The notes below the pieces were generated by a model. The model ran no database searches. It saw only the letters and a list, made by a program, of their open reading frames with translations, and was not told where the DNA came from. A stretch of DNA of 64,000 nt, taken from contig CM040086.1 of NCBI GenBank assembly GCA_022496805.1, positions 10,542,501-10,606,500 on the forward strand, in the 5' to 3' direction. Source of the stretch: Pohlia nutans. Its lineage: Eukaryota; Streptophyta; Bryopsida; Bryales; Mniaceae. A program made the position numbers and the translations under genes. The stretch's first letter is position 1. Each line of letters starts with the position of its first letter. Below, one piece after another: positions 1 to 10,690 of the stretch.

Positions 1-1836
1 CGGTGAGATGTAGGCATGTAGCCGACCTTAGTAGTTGCATTGCTGACTCCATCAACCAGAAATTGATTTGAATAAGGGGTGATCGAGAAAATTTATATTT
101 TCCACCAGTGGCCTGCTTGCTTTGAGGGCATCCTCCCGCTCTTACCGACAATGGATGAATAGCCGATGGACGAAGCTTGAATAAGATGAAACAACAGAAA
201 ATGTACCAGACCAGGGGAATAATATTGAAGCATTTGGGTGCACACTGATGCAGTGTGTAATGGCGATGGTTGTAGCAGCAAGAACTGCCATCTGTTGGCA
301 GGTATCCTTGGCTTGTCATTGGAGGCCTCTAAACTTGGAACTCCATCATAATGGATTACACAAAGACTTAAGGTGAGGCCATGCAACTATTAGTATGATC
401 AAAACATTAAGTCTGGAATTAAGCTAATTATGCCATATATTAGGGCGTTATTCAACCTTCGTTAGTAAACCAAATGGTTTCTGACTTCTTGATGGCGTTG
501 ACACCACACGATGAATTGATGGCGATATTTGCTGTATTCACAATGTTCACGTAAGATCATATTCCAAAAATGACAATGTATGATGTCTCCAGTTGACTTT
601 AGCCCATAGTTGCTTGTTTTGTATGGAGTCCGTCTCTGATTTGTGGACGGCACTAGAGATTGCAAGGCCAGTATATTTACTAACGTTGTAGTTTTGAAAG
701 AAATTGAGATGGCATTTTCATATCACCCAGGGTTTTTGAAGTAGAGAATTTCAACGGTAGTATTGAGCAGCTGCTCTCGAGTTCCTTGAAATGTAGTTAT
801 TTCAAGGTGAGTAAATTGAGGTGTTTCGAGATGTATTTGAAGACAGGAACCCTTCTGATGTTTCTAAACCCAAGCCAGCTGTTTCTATACAGACCATGGT
901 CGATTTGTTATTAATGAAAAGTGAACTCAAGAAAATAGAACTACAAAGAACAGCTAGTGTATCTTAAGATGTGAACCCTTCTGTTTTCGACAGGTTCACA
1001 TCTTAAAGTCATGTACATGTGACAGTCCCATGCCTATCAAAAACTAACACTAATCTCCCTTTCGCAATATTATTGATGGAAGTCAACATTATATAGAGCA
1101 AGTCAATGACGGTAGAGAGAGTCTAGAAAGTAAAAGAAGAAGGAGCCAAAACCGAGCATTCGGTGCCACTAAAGACTTTGCATTCCTTTGACGAATAAAA
1201 GTTGTGTTTTGGCTCATCCAGCTTAGTTTACATGATGTGAGCTACTCATGCATGCAGTGAGTGACGAAGAATTGCTAGCACAAACCCAAGTTCTCCACTC
1301 ACTACCTATTCTCCGGCGAGACTAACCCTTGTATGATTCTCTTGTTTTCTGTGTACACGTGCTGTTGGTATGAGTGCCGTAATGATGAAAACAGAGCATA
1401 TACTCACTCAGTATACTCATTCTTGCAAGCTGATATTTATAGATTTTCAGTAATTTATTAGAAGAGCCATCCAGCTTTTCCCTCCCTCACACACACCAAA
1501 TGTGCACACCAAATAGTCACAGGTAGAACATAGGATATGCTCAACTAAACTTCAATTTGAATGGCCATTGCTCAACACATAATGATTGAGGCCCGGAGGC
1601 TACTTGGAAAGACTCTAAAAATTTCATTCGATTTGGCTGAGTGTCACACCCTCTTAATGCATAGGCATAGGTGCTCTAAACATTGAACCGAACAGAAGTC
1701 AACTTATTATTACACCCATGATTCCGAGCTGCAGTTTTTTCGAGGACAACTTCTGTCTGAAGAAGCTGGATGATTGGGTAGTGCTATAAATAGGATTAAA
1801 TAGTGATATTGTGTTTCCCATCTAGAATCATCACAA
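1..1836. other. Intergenic, no gene recognised
   Basis: Only short reading frames without recognisable domains occur here. The one structured segment is about 1180-1390, which recurs in inverted orientation near 6560-6770 (listed separately). Confidence 0.5.
1180..1390. repeat. Dispersed repeat, arm 1 of an inverted pair
   Basis: The reverse complement of about 1255-1390 matches 6565-6690 closely: both hold GGCACTCATACC, then AGAAAACAAGAGAATCATA and AAGGGTTAGTCT in the same order. The match seems to continue to the GGCTCATCC / GGATGAGCC words near 1210 and 6750. The arms are 5.2 kb apart and diverged. No terminal motif lets me assign a transposon class. Confidence 0.65.
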
Positions 1837-1911
1837 GTGGCTGTAGTTTAGTGGTGAGAATTCCACGTTGTGGCCATGGAGACCTGGGCTCGAATCCCAG
1901 CAGCAGCCACA
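1837..1911 (+). tRNA. tRNA-His (GTG)-like gene, probably a pseudogene or SINE head
   Basis: The sequence reads like plant cytosolic tRNA-His: 5' acceptor strand GTGGCTG, A box TAGTTTAGTGG, anticodon loop TTGTGGC with anticodon GTG, and T arm CTGGG-CTCGAAT-CCCAG, which is also an intact pol III B box. Two defects are visible. The anticodon stem CCACG/CATGG has one C-A mismatch. Three extra bases (CAG) lie between the T stem and the 3' acceptor strand CAGCCAC. The box structure is intact but the fold is compromised. It could be a tRNA pseudogene or the 5' head of a tRNA-derived SINE continuing toward 1990. A second copy with the same downstream body would decide. Confidence 0.6.
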
Positions 1912-2672
1912 CATGTGACGTCTATTCGCACTTCGATAACCCAGAGCAGAATTTTCCTGCACTGCTCCTGAGCTCATTTTGGTTCAAACAGTCTTGACAC
2001 GTCGACAGTTTTTGCGGTGTTCAAGTGAATTGAATGCCTGGATGTTCCCCTAGGATAGAACTTAATTGGACTGAAGAATATTGAATGTGAGTGACTTGGG
2101 GGTCGGTATTCTATTCGTGATTTATCAAAACATTTGTTTTTAGCAAGTACTGCATCATACCCTTTTGCTTGTGCAGAGAATCAACATATGAACAGGGAAT
2201 TGGTGATGTACATGTAGAAACTTAAAAAACAGAAGTTTGTTGAGTTGCCAAGCCATCACTAGGTAGAGATGGCTTTGATTCTGCATAAGATTACGATTCA
2301 TGTAATCCTAGGATGCTGATTTCTAAGGGTGAATAGTGGGAATGCTAAAGAATGTTATGATGTTGTAAGTCACTCACTTCAATTGGAAAAGTTGAGACTT
2401 GCTTCACACATTGAGAAATTCAAAGAGATAGCTGCATTTTATTGGTTCTATAATTATTTTGAGTTTTAAACAAGTGGAAGTTGTTTGTGCAAGAGATGAG
2501 TCATCTCAAGTTTTGACATTTGATATAATGACATGGCAAAAGGAAAACTAATTTGGGAGCTTCTAGAAAGTAAAACAATTCTAAGGAACTTTGCTTGAAC
2601 GTTCAAAAATTGAAGAGCTTCTTGCTTTTTGTGTTGTAGAATCTTCTCTTTGTGCCAATCTGGGAAAGTCAA
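1912..2672. other. Intergenic, nothing recognised
   Basis: AT-rich sequence without a convincing coding frame or terminal repeats. The first ~80 bases could be the body of a tRNA-derived SINE if the tRNA-like unit is a SINE head. Confidence 0.4.
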
Positions 2673-2980
2673 TAGTAGAACATGGTGCCATTTATCACCA
2701 CATTAAATTGTGAAAGGGTGCCAAAATTGGCTACAACAGGATTGTTGAGTAGTCACTACGAACAGAGGCGTCGTTTTCATGTTCATTGTCACTTTTCATT
2801 GTACACGCTTGTCGTCACCAAGTCCAACCAAAAAATTGGTGAGTGTGAAGTGGCGCCGTTTGACTCACAAAAGGAGTGACACCTTCTCCTTGTAGTGAGT
2901 GTTGGTCACAATAGGACAAAAGTTCCCCATCCTTTCCCAATTCAGTGGGTGAAATGCAACGAAGTTTCTAGTGGTGAGTT
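2673..2980. repeat. Dispersed repeat P, copy 1 (carries a CACTA-like MITE)
   Basis: It begins TAGTAGAACATGGTGCCATT and ends near the motif GGACAAAAGTTCCCC plus AATGCAACGAAG. A second copy at 4250-4440 has the same order of motifs but lacks the 144-bp element at 2754-2897, so this copy is the filled site and the other the empty site. Confidence 0.65.
2754..2897. mobile_element. CACTA-like MITE with AGT target duplication
   Basis: The left end is CACTACGAACAGAGGCGTC and the right end, reverse complemented, is CACTACAAGGAGAAGGTGTC. The element is flanked by AGT on both sides (2751-2753, 2898-2900). The sister repeat at 4250-4440 has a single AGT at the equivalent place. CACTA start and 3-bp duplication fit the CMC/EnSpm superfamily. 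It is too short to encode a transposase. Related copies lie at 3735-3875 and 16837-17010. Confidence 0.75.
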
Positions 2981-3734
2981 GAGGAGTTTCCTCTTCCGGG
3001 CTTGACTGAATCACAGCGAGGAGCCGAGGACCATTGAAACGGAGGTGTGACAAATTGGGAGTTCTGGGCGTACAAAATGTCTGCATGTACCTCCTCTGCA
3101 TCAACAAAAGTACAGTACATGTGATGAAATGCGTGAGAAGTTACGCAGTCTGAGTGTCTGACCATTAACACAACAGCCTCCTGCCTCCGTATGTGAAACT
3201 GACAGATCGACTATCATAAATAATTAGTGGACTGGGGACTGTTTGTGTGAAGAGCTAAATCCACACTAAGTTGGCTGTGAGCCTGTGAGTGAGAGTCAAG
3301 TACGTACTTGGCTGATTGCCCATCTGTAATAAGTTACATCCCTTTCCTTTTTTATAGCCGTCCACGTCCAGTACCACTTGCCTTGTGTGAAGCGGTGAAC
3401 CAAAACTTCTCAATCATGAGAGCTAACCAGAAACTGACACCCACCGACATCAGCGTTTTTCTGGTTTTTTTCTTTTTTTTCTTTTTTTTCTTTCGAAACC
3501 TAACTGGTGACGCTGAAAGAATCGGGAAAGAATATTCGGCAAAATCCTAAGCTTACAATCCTATTTTGATAGAATTTCTTTATATTTTGGTGGTTTTCTT
3601 TACAAAACGTGGCTACCTTCACAAAAGAATATTGAGAAAATTTGACGAAGAAATTCAAATTTTTTTCAAATTTTTGCTTAGCAAAAGAGAAATGTCACAT
3701 TTTGTAGAGAAATCAAGAAAAAAAATGTTACCCA
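2981..3734. other. Intergenic, poly(T)/poly(A) tracts only
   Basis: No coding features recognised. Homopolymer-rich T stretches occur around 3466-3492. Confidence 0.4.
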
Positions 3735-3875
3735 CAGTGTAAGGGGAAGGGGCATCGCTTTTCACCCGTTTGGTAAGTCAAACCGTACCACTTCGCACTC
3801 ATTGCCTAGGCACTCAAGTACTTTGACATTGTTCTAGATTCTTGCGAGTGAGAAGCGACACCTTTGCCAATAGTA
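3735..3875. mobile_element. CACTA-like MITE, diverged copy
   Basis: Internal sequence CATCGCTTTTCAC, then a GTAAGTCAAAC-like block, GCACTCATTG, and the end GCGACACCTTTGCCAATAGTA match the element at 16837-17010. The left terminus is degenerate (CAGTGTAAGGGG). Confidence 0.55.
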
Positions 3876-3920
3876 CCATGCCAATACCATAGGCAAATCA
3901 ATATGCCAGTGTTGTACTAC

Positions 3921-4246
3921 TACATTGAATGGTGTATTTACTGTCCGAAGAGAATTGTTGTCTTTTACCACAATTCATTCAAAGGTGAAGAGAAATAGTG
4001 TCCCTTGACACTACATAGGAGTTTGCCACTTGTCATTTTCACTTTCATTGAGAATGCCACTGTCGGTTTCTTTCAAGTAATGAGAATGACATGAGGTAGC
4101 ATGCCATATTTATTATAAAAGTTGCTATGTGCCATTGAAACACTAAATTCATTTTTTTCTTACGAAGACACCATAACTCCCTAAAATTAAATAGTATCCG
4201 AGTTTAGAAATTGTATCCCGGGACACAAAATACGCCATTCAATGTA
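3921..4246. mobile_element. MITE family N, copy 1
   Basis: It is bounded by imperfect inverted ends TACATTGAATGGTGTATTTA and, reverse complemented, TACATTGAATGGCGTA. The internal sequence aligns along its length with 15864-16144 (shared blocks GTCTTTTACCACAAT, TTTCAAGTAATGAGA, CTCCCTAAAATTAA). No coding capacity. Confidence 0.65.
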
Positions 4247-4249
4247 TTG

Positions 4250-4440
4250 TAGTAGAACATGGTGTCATTTTTCACCACGTAAAGCAGTGTAAGGACACCA
4301 TAAGTGATTAAATCAAGACTTTTGGTGGCTCCATTTTGGGTTTTCCAAGTCTGCTCAATAGTGTTGGTTATAACAGGACAAAAGTTCCTCGTCTTTTGCT
4401 CATTTTGGAGGCAAAATGCGATGAGGCTTTTAGTAGTGTA
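4250..4440. repeat. Dispersed repeat P, copy 2 (empty site)
   Basis: It shares TAGTAGAACATGGTG, TCACCAC, AGTGTTGGT and GGACAAAAGTTCC with 2673-2980, but has no CACTA-like insert after the AGT. Confidence 0.6.
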
Positions 4441-5674
4441 TGCATAGGGTACGTGGTTCTTGGAGGATTTGGAAGGGACCAGCCGTGGCCTCTCAAAAGT
4501 CAGTCATAAAGCTAAAAGTTACGAGTCTCAACCTATTAAGATGTGATGTGTGTCACTATTCTTGAAAACTTATTAGTTTGTTTCTTAAGATTTGTGAATT
4601 CAACTGGTCAAGTAACAATTTGTAACTACCAATACTCCCTATTATTGCACACAACTATTCTAGTTCCAAGGCCGTATTTCACTTTGAAAAAATGTTTCAT
4701 CACAACCTCAAAAATCAAGTGAACTTTTTAAAAGTATTATTTTTCAAAATGAATGTTATATGAAATCACCTCCTGTTGCACATGAATCACATGAGTTATT
4801 TAATTTAATTTTTTATTATTGCTTATAATTCATTTTGATGAACAATCATAGAAACATGGAACTCTATTTGTCGGTTCCCATCGTTGCTCATAATACTCAT
4901 AGAAACACCTATCTTATATTCTGGTATTCAAGGCCAAACAAGCCTAATATATAGTTGAGCAACACATGTTCAATATCAATAGATTGTAAAAAGCAAGTGA
5001 TGATTTTTATTTTACTTTTTCGTGAATAGTGATGTTAATAGATTTTTCAAACCAAACTTCTATTTAATTTTACATGGGAAGTTCTTTATGTTGACAAAGT
5101 GATGTTTACAAAGTTCATTCCTTACTACCCTTTGTTTCACAAAAAATCAATTTTACTCCATTCATGCTAGGACCAAGCTCATATTGAACAAGTCTATATT
5201 TTTGAAGTTTTGTAATACCTTTATTGGTCTAGCATTCAAAATAAGAATACTAAGAAAACACTTGAATATATTGTAGAGTCATAGGTAGTCTATCACAATC
5301 CTTATTAAAATATAGTATAATTTTATTTTCCAAAGTTATGTTTTCACATTATCAATCAATGGCATTGTGACATGTGGCAAAAGATTGTTGTTGAAGTTGC
5401 TAACACTTACATTGTTTTTATGCAAATACCTACATGATGTATATCTTGTATCTATTCAACATTGGGATGTTGGATTTTTGAAAATGCCCTTGTGCATAAG
5501 ATCATCCTTGTAAGTAATAATGATATAAAGTATGGTGACAATTAATTATTTGTTACACAATTGATTTTAATAAAAATAATTTTAAAAAAAACATAGTCAA
5601 TCACTATAAAAACAAGACTAATATAATATCAACAAGATGAGCAACAAGAATAATATAAATAAATAAATAAATGG
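4441..5674. other. AT-rich intergenic stretch, nothing recognised
   Basis: No open frame of interest on either strand, no terminal repeats seen. Confidence 0.4.

Positions 5675-5748
<74 letters not shown>
5675..5748. repeat. (TA)n microsatellite
   Basis: About 37 uninterrupted TA units, followed by a short GTAT-rich tail to about 5785. Confidence 0.95.
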
Positions 5749-5752
<4 letters not shown>

Positions 5753-5821
5753 ATGTATGTATATGTACATACATATATACATACACCAAAATAACAAACA
5801 CTAAATGTTCGTTACAAGGAA

Positions 5822-6560
5822 TTTCAGGGGTTAAATTTATGGGTTAAATTTATGGGTTAAATACATAACTGGCGAGAGCCATGAAACTTAAGCCACTTAT
5901 GGGACATATAGCCTACTCGAACATTTTAGAATTTTTTCTTTACTTGCACAAGGGTTTCGTAAAAGGAACTGATTTTTTTGTGTAGCCATTTATGTATTGA
6001 CACATTTGTTTCAAAATTCATAATGTGGGTTATGAAAGAAATTGAAAAAAAATTAGAGAGTAGACTGAACAAGGTATTGGCGTGGTTGTACCGTAAGGAG
6101 AGATTCTGTGGAAAACGTAATTCATGCCGTAGGTCAAGGTCGACAGAAAATATGTCTACAAATAATTTGGGAATATATTCTCCCTGAAAAAAACTTTTTT
6201 ATGTCAAACCTTATTTTTCGGAAAAGAAAATTATTCATCACAGAAGTGCCAACCCCGCCCTCCACCTATGGTAATTTGAACACTCCATTCTGACAGAGGT
6301 ACTTCCAGAGATCCTCCCATGTAAATGACTCAGAAGTACACTTCGTTGTTGCAGGGATACTTCCAGAGATCCTCACTTCTACATGACTCACAAGTTGTCA
6401 GATCTCCGTTTCAGAGATCCTCACTCCTCACCAAGCCCGCGTTCTTCAGACAACTTAAATTATCCCAAAAAAAACCTGCAGCTGAGAAGCATCCTAGACG
6501 GCTGTAATAAGTTGACTTCTATTAGGTCCAGTGTTTTGTGCGTATACAGAGCTGGGACGC
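5822..6560. other. Short local direct repeats, no gene
   Basis: GGGTTAAATTTAT is repeated in tandem at 5828-5860. A 16-base unit ACTTCCAGAGATCCTC recurs at about 6301 and 6359, with a shorter version near 6413. Nothing else is recognised. Confidence 0.5.
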
Positions 6561-6770
6561 CCTCTTTTCATCAATGAGGCACTCATACCCACAGCACACA
6601 TAGAAAACAAGAGAATCATAAAAGGGTTAGTCTTCCTTGAAAATAGGGAGTGAGTAGAGAACTTTGGTGTTCTTCGTAACCCACTGCATCCATGACAAGC
6701 TCAGATCAGAAACTTACTGCCTGCAATCGAAATTAGCTGCAGCCCTGGATGAGCCAAAACATATCCTCTG
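6560..6770. repeat. Dispersed repeat, arm 2 of an inverted pair
   Basis: Reverse-complement match to about 1180-1390 (see that entry). Confidence 0.6.
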
Positions 6771-7346
6771 GTCAATGGAATACATAAAAACTGAGCATAT
6801 GTAAGTTCAATGCCTGGACGCCTGGTGTTGTCTCAGGCGCCGCTTTAATTAAAGAATGCCCGAGAGGCCAGAGTGTCCATCAACTGTTGTCCTCTCGCTT
6901 ATAAAATCAAAGAATCTTTACTTGGCCTTGATTGCTAGCTAGCTACCAAGTGGGATGCAAAGCGGACCTCCATACTAGAGCACAGGAGCCCGTGCAATGT
7001 AACTGAGTGGGAGAGTTTGTTGCATATACAGAAACAAGCCTACACAAGACTGTGCTGTTGTGCGTCATCACACCAGTGATATAATGGAAAGCTGATTTGG
7101 GAGGGGATTCGGAGAGGGAGAGGGTTTGGGCTACCTACTGGCACCTAAAACTGGTGAAACATACTGGAAAGTCAGATGCTTACTACTCTTGAATTAAAAT
7201 GGCAGTAAAAGTGAGTTACTGGTCGCACAGGGAACCCGCCTCCGACATGAATTGCGTCCTCTAAACGAAGAATGTTAAAGAATAAGGTACAAGAATACCT
7301 TGACAGCTTTGGTTCTACTACAATCCAGGGGCGCCACTGCGAAGGG

Positions 7347-9030
7347 TTATGAAGAAGCGGAGATTCCTTTGGCTCTAGGAGAACCCGTTGCTGAGTGCAT
7401 GCCAACCAAAAGATCTGATGAGGTCAGAATGCTGTAGTTGCTGGGCGAAAGTTTCATCACCCCATTCGACTTTGACTGATGAGAACCGTTCATAAATAAC
7501 CCATTTGTCCTTGGAGATCCAACCGCATACCTGCCATACATACACCAGCACAGGGCTAAGGCTGCAGAATCACAAATCAAATCAAACTTGACACTTCAAA
7601 GGAGAAGATTCGGGTAAGTAACCTGTACACGTCTACTGGACAATTACTTTAAAAAATGATAGTTTTCCTGTAGATTTGAATAAAGCCTGTCAGATATAAA
7701 GCATGGAGTTAGCCACTTACTCCACATGACCATTCGTGGATGATCCATTCTCCGAAGAAGAAAAACCATTTGACAGCACCTTCGGTCCAGTTACTGCTGC
7801 ACAACAAAGGACCGTTCGTTAGATTCTGCATTTCATCCCTTGAGACGGACTAAAAGAAAATCTCGGAAAGGACCTAAATTGACAAGCCATCTGCTGCTCC
7901 TGGAATCTCTGAACAGTGGGATATGTGAGGAGGGGAAGCATCATACGATGTTTGGCAGTGCCATTGCCATGGGCAGACGCAGCCGGACTGCCGAGACCTA
8001 GCAAGTCCTGCAACATATAACAAAACAAAAAAATCTACTTTGAAACTGAAAATGCTGCAAAGCAACATGGGGAACAAAAAACGCAAAAAAAAAAAATCAT
8101 TCGCGTGTCCTTGCAGAAAATTGCACGCCCGACCACCTAACAAAGAACTATGCGCAGTAAGAAGGTGAAACTGGTCACAGACGCCGTACCTTCAGCTCTT
8201 CGTATGCTTGATCCAAACTAGCATTCACAAGGATGTGATCAAACAGAGTGGAATCCTTGGCACGCTCAAGCTCTTGCTTAGCGCCTCTCAGTCGTTTCTG
8301 AATTTGCTCCTCCGTCTCCGTGCCTCTGAAAATCACAGCCCACAACACACATGGGTGTTACTTGGAATGATCACACCACCACGATTAGGTCTTCGTCTTT
8401 TTGAAATGCAGAAAAAGAAAAAAACAATAAAGAACAATACAGACGGGGTATAACCCGCGCTCTACTCACCTTCCTCGAAGACGTCTCTCAAGCTCTTCCT
8501 CCTCAGGCGCTGGAGGCTTGATAAAAATATACGTGGCCTTCAAGGCAGTCTTCCTCACGAGTTGAGCACCTTGGACATCGATATCCAGGATGCAGATCTG
8601 AAGGAAAAAGGAAAAAAAAAAAAAAGCAAAAGCACACATCAGCCCTGCATGCATCGAGAGTATCGATCGCTTGAAAAGCCAGCGTTCCACATGCACCGGC
8701 TATTATAGAAATGGATACCTTGCCAGCGTCGGCGACAGCCTCGACGGCAGCCCAGCTGGTCCCGTACAAGTTGCCATGGACCTCGGCGGACTCGAGAAAT
8801 TTTCCGTCCTTGATGTCTTGCGCCATCGCCCCGCGGGCGACGAAGTGGTAATGCACGCCGTCAATCTCCTTGGCGCGCGGGTTGCGCGAGGTGTGGCTCA
8901 CGGAGAATCCGAACGTGTCCGGGAAATCCCGAATCAACTTCCCAATGAGCGTGCCCTTGCCGACCCCCGACGGCCCGCAGATGACCACTGGCTGCGGCGG
9001 CTCCGCCACCATCACCGCCTTCATACCCAT
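7347..9030 (-). CDS. Guanylate kinase (GMP kinase), 6 coding exons, about 298 aa
   Basis: Phosphorylates GMP to GDP with ATP, a step of nucleotide salvage; probably cytosolic, since no targeting extension precedes the core. Exons read on the minus strand: 9030-8719, 8597-8470, 8325-8190, 8007-7947, 7796-7721, 7530-7347, all GT-AG. The start is the ATG at 9030 ([12 protein letters not shown]). An in-frame TGA lies upstream with no ATG between. The P-loop GPSGVGKGT is at residues 19-27. The GMP-binding segment SHTSRNPR...DGVHYHF follows at about 44-64, then LDIDVQGA at the start of exon 2. Exons 2-3 give the LID and core C-terminus ([16 protein letters not shown]). The last ~100 residues form a Ser/Asn/Gly-rich tail of the kind seen on plant guanylate kinases. 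The exon 4 donor (CATC|GTATGA) was chosen because only it keeps the frame into exons 5 and 6. The tail exons are therefore less certain than the catalytic core. Confidence 0.9.
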
Positions 9031-9849
9031 CACGGCAACAAATCCCTCTTGCCCTAATAAAGAACCTCAGGGGGGCGGACCGAGAAAAAACCCCAAAAGG
9101 CAGAGCGAGAGATCCCTCCTCACATCGGCCGCAGACACGAAAGCGAATGTGAAACTCGAACCCCTCGGAACCACTATGGATTTGTTCGCCTCCTGACAAC
9201 ACAAGTAGACGACCACCCAAGTGGACTCGCACGGTGCCCAACACTTTCCGGGAGAAGCGGGGGGTAAGGGCAGTTACCGTAAGAGAAAAGGAAGGAAAGA
9301 ATCCACCACGAAAAAAGAGACTGTAAAAACGAACGCGGACACGAAGACCAACGAAGAATCACTCAACCTCTCTCTCTGAGTGTGTCGCGGTATGCGGACA
9401 AGGAGGGTGGCGGGCGCTACAAGAAGGAAATGAGAGCGTCGGAGAAAATAACAGCGAAGACACCGTTGTTGTTGTTGTTATTTCTGCTGCTTCCGTCAAG
9501 ATTCCTTGCTCAAGGGACTACTAGTGTCTGACACAAATGAAGTAATGGGGCAGAAGAAGCTTGGGGGCTGGGGCTTGCGTGCCCGTCGGTTGGTCTGGTG
9601 CTCGCGAGCAGGGAGCGTGACGGTCGTCACGGTCGCGCCGCGGCGGTTTCGTGTTGCGCCCTTCCTTGCGTTGCCCTTTTTCCCCTTTTTTTCTGTCAAA
9701 CCTCCGGGCCCGGCCCTCCCTCTGGCTGGCCTTGTTCTCTTTCTTTTATTTGGCTGGCGTATGTGTCGTGCATGTGCTGATTCCCTCTCCAATTTAACTT
9801 ACAGCTTTCTACCACGTTGGCATCATTCACGTCGTCATTTATGACCTTT
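9031..9849 (-). other. Upstream region and probable 5' UTR of the guanylate kinase gene
   Basis: GC-rich just upstream of the start codon, with CT/GA-rich tracts near 9368-9380. No TATA box is convincingly placed. A segment at 9745-9825 (TTTGGCTGGCGTATGTGT ... CTACCACGTTGGCA) recurs diverged at 11565-11650. Confidence 0.4.
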
Positions 9850-10422
9850 TTAACCCCTAAACGTACCAGGGTGTCCCCAGAATTAACAATTTGAGAAAAA
9901 GCATTATAAACTACTATTTAGAAGAATTGATATACAAATGAAAGTTCTAGATTTTGAATTTTAGATTCCATCCGTACGGTTTGATTCACTAATACAATCA
10001 CCAATGTTTAATTATAAAATTTGAAAGTTAAAATTAAAAATTCTTTCTAAATTCGAATACAAACTAAATTTCAATATATTTAAAATTTGTTAGAATGAGT
10101 TTGAAATGAGATACTCTTAAACGTGGTGATACTTTGAAATTTTTGTGTTTCTTAAATTTATGACCTCATTTTTCATGATTCTACTTTGAACTAGAGTCAA
10201 TGCAATTTTGGCTTGGTCAACGACTTGACATACTTCTACATTTGTAATTTTAGAAAAATATGTACTCTAGTATGACTAAATCCAACCACTAGATAGGACA
10301 ACAACTTGGTAAAGAATCTCCAAAAAATTGGATGAGTTTCATTCAAGCATTGATGAGAACGTGAAAAGGCTTTGAATCCGTTCGTGATTCAGTTTTTGGA
10401 CGATGGGATGTTTAGGGGTTAA
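9850..10422. mobile_element. TTAA-flanked TIR element (piggyBac-like MITE), family D copy 1
   Basis: The ends are TTAACCCCTAAACGTACC and, reverse complemented from the right, TTAACCCCTAAACATCCC. Length including both TTAA is 573 bp, identical to the diverged copy at 20228-20800. The right ~65 bp (GAATCCGTTCGTGATTCAG ... GGACG) matches the subterminal sequence of the elements at 37116 and 42661. No transposase frame. Confidence 0.85.
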
Positions 10423-10423
10423 G

Positions 10424-10690
10424 CTTGATTGTCCTAAAACCACCAACTTAAGCAATCTGGCTTATTTTTGGCAATCCTAAATTCGAAAAAAATATATAAC
10501 CGCATTTGAAATAGGCTTTGATGAGGATTGCAAAAATTTGCAACATCTAATTCGCATTTGTCAATTTTATACAAAATTCCAAAGTGGAAAGTAACATATG
10601 CCACAAAACCGATCACATGCTCTAGTGTACAAATGAAGTACATCTTCCTTTGAAAATTTAGAAATTAGGGTGATTGGTTTTAGGGCAGTG
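10424..10690. repeat. Partial copy of the 39.6 kb TCCTAAAACCACC MITE
   Basis: GATTGTCCTAAAACCACCAA through CCAAAGTGGAAAGTAAC aligns with 39651-39815. It abuts the right end of the TTAA element at 10422. Confidence 0.6.

Noticed and set aside
5604..5801. Open frame of repeated Tyr-Ile on the minus strand
   Set aside because: It is merely the translation of a (TA)n microsatellite.
7874..8007. Alternative longer exon 4 of guanylate kinase ending at AATTTAG|GTCC
   Set aside because: It gives the wrong phase for exons 5 and 6, turning the coherent [10 protein letters not shown] tail into another frame. The donor at 7947 keeps all phases.
8671..9244. Long frames antisense to, and in another frame of, guanylate kinase exon 1
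   Set aside because: They are shadows of a GC-rich exon. Only the guanylate kinase frame shows conserved motifs and correct splice sites.
9850..10422. Reading the TTAA elements as PIF/Harbinger with a 3-bp TTA or TAA duplication
   Set aside because: A 3-bp duplication would make the two termini unequal, and the LINE frame restoration and the A/B empty site both require loss of exactly four bases, TTAA.
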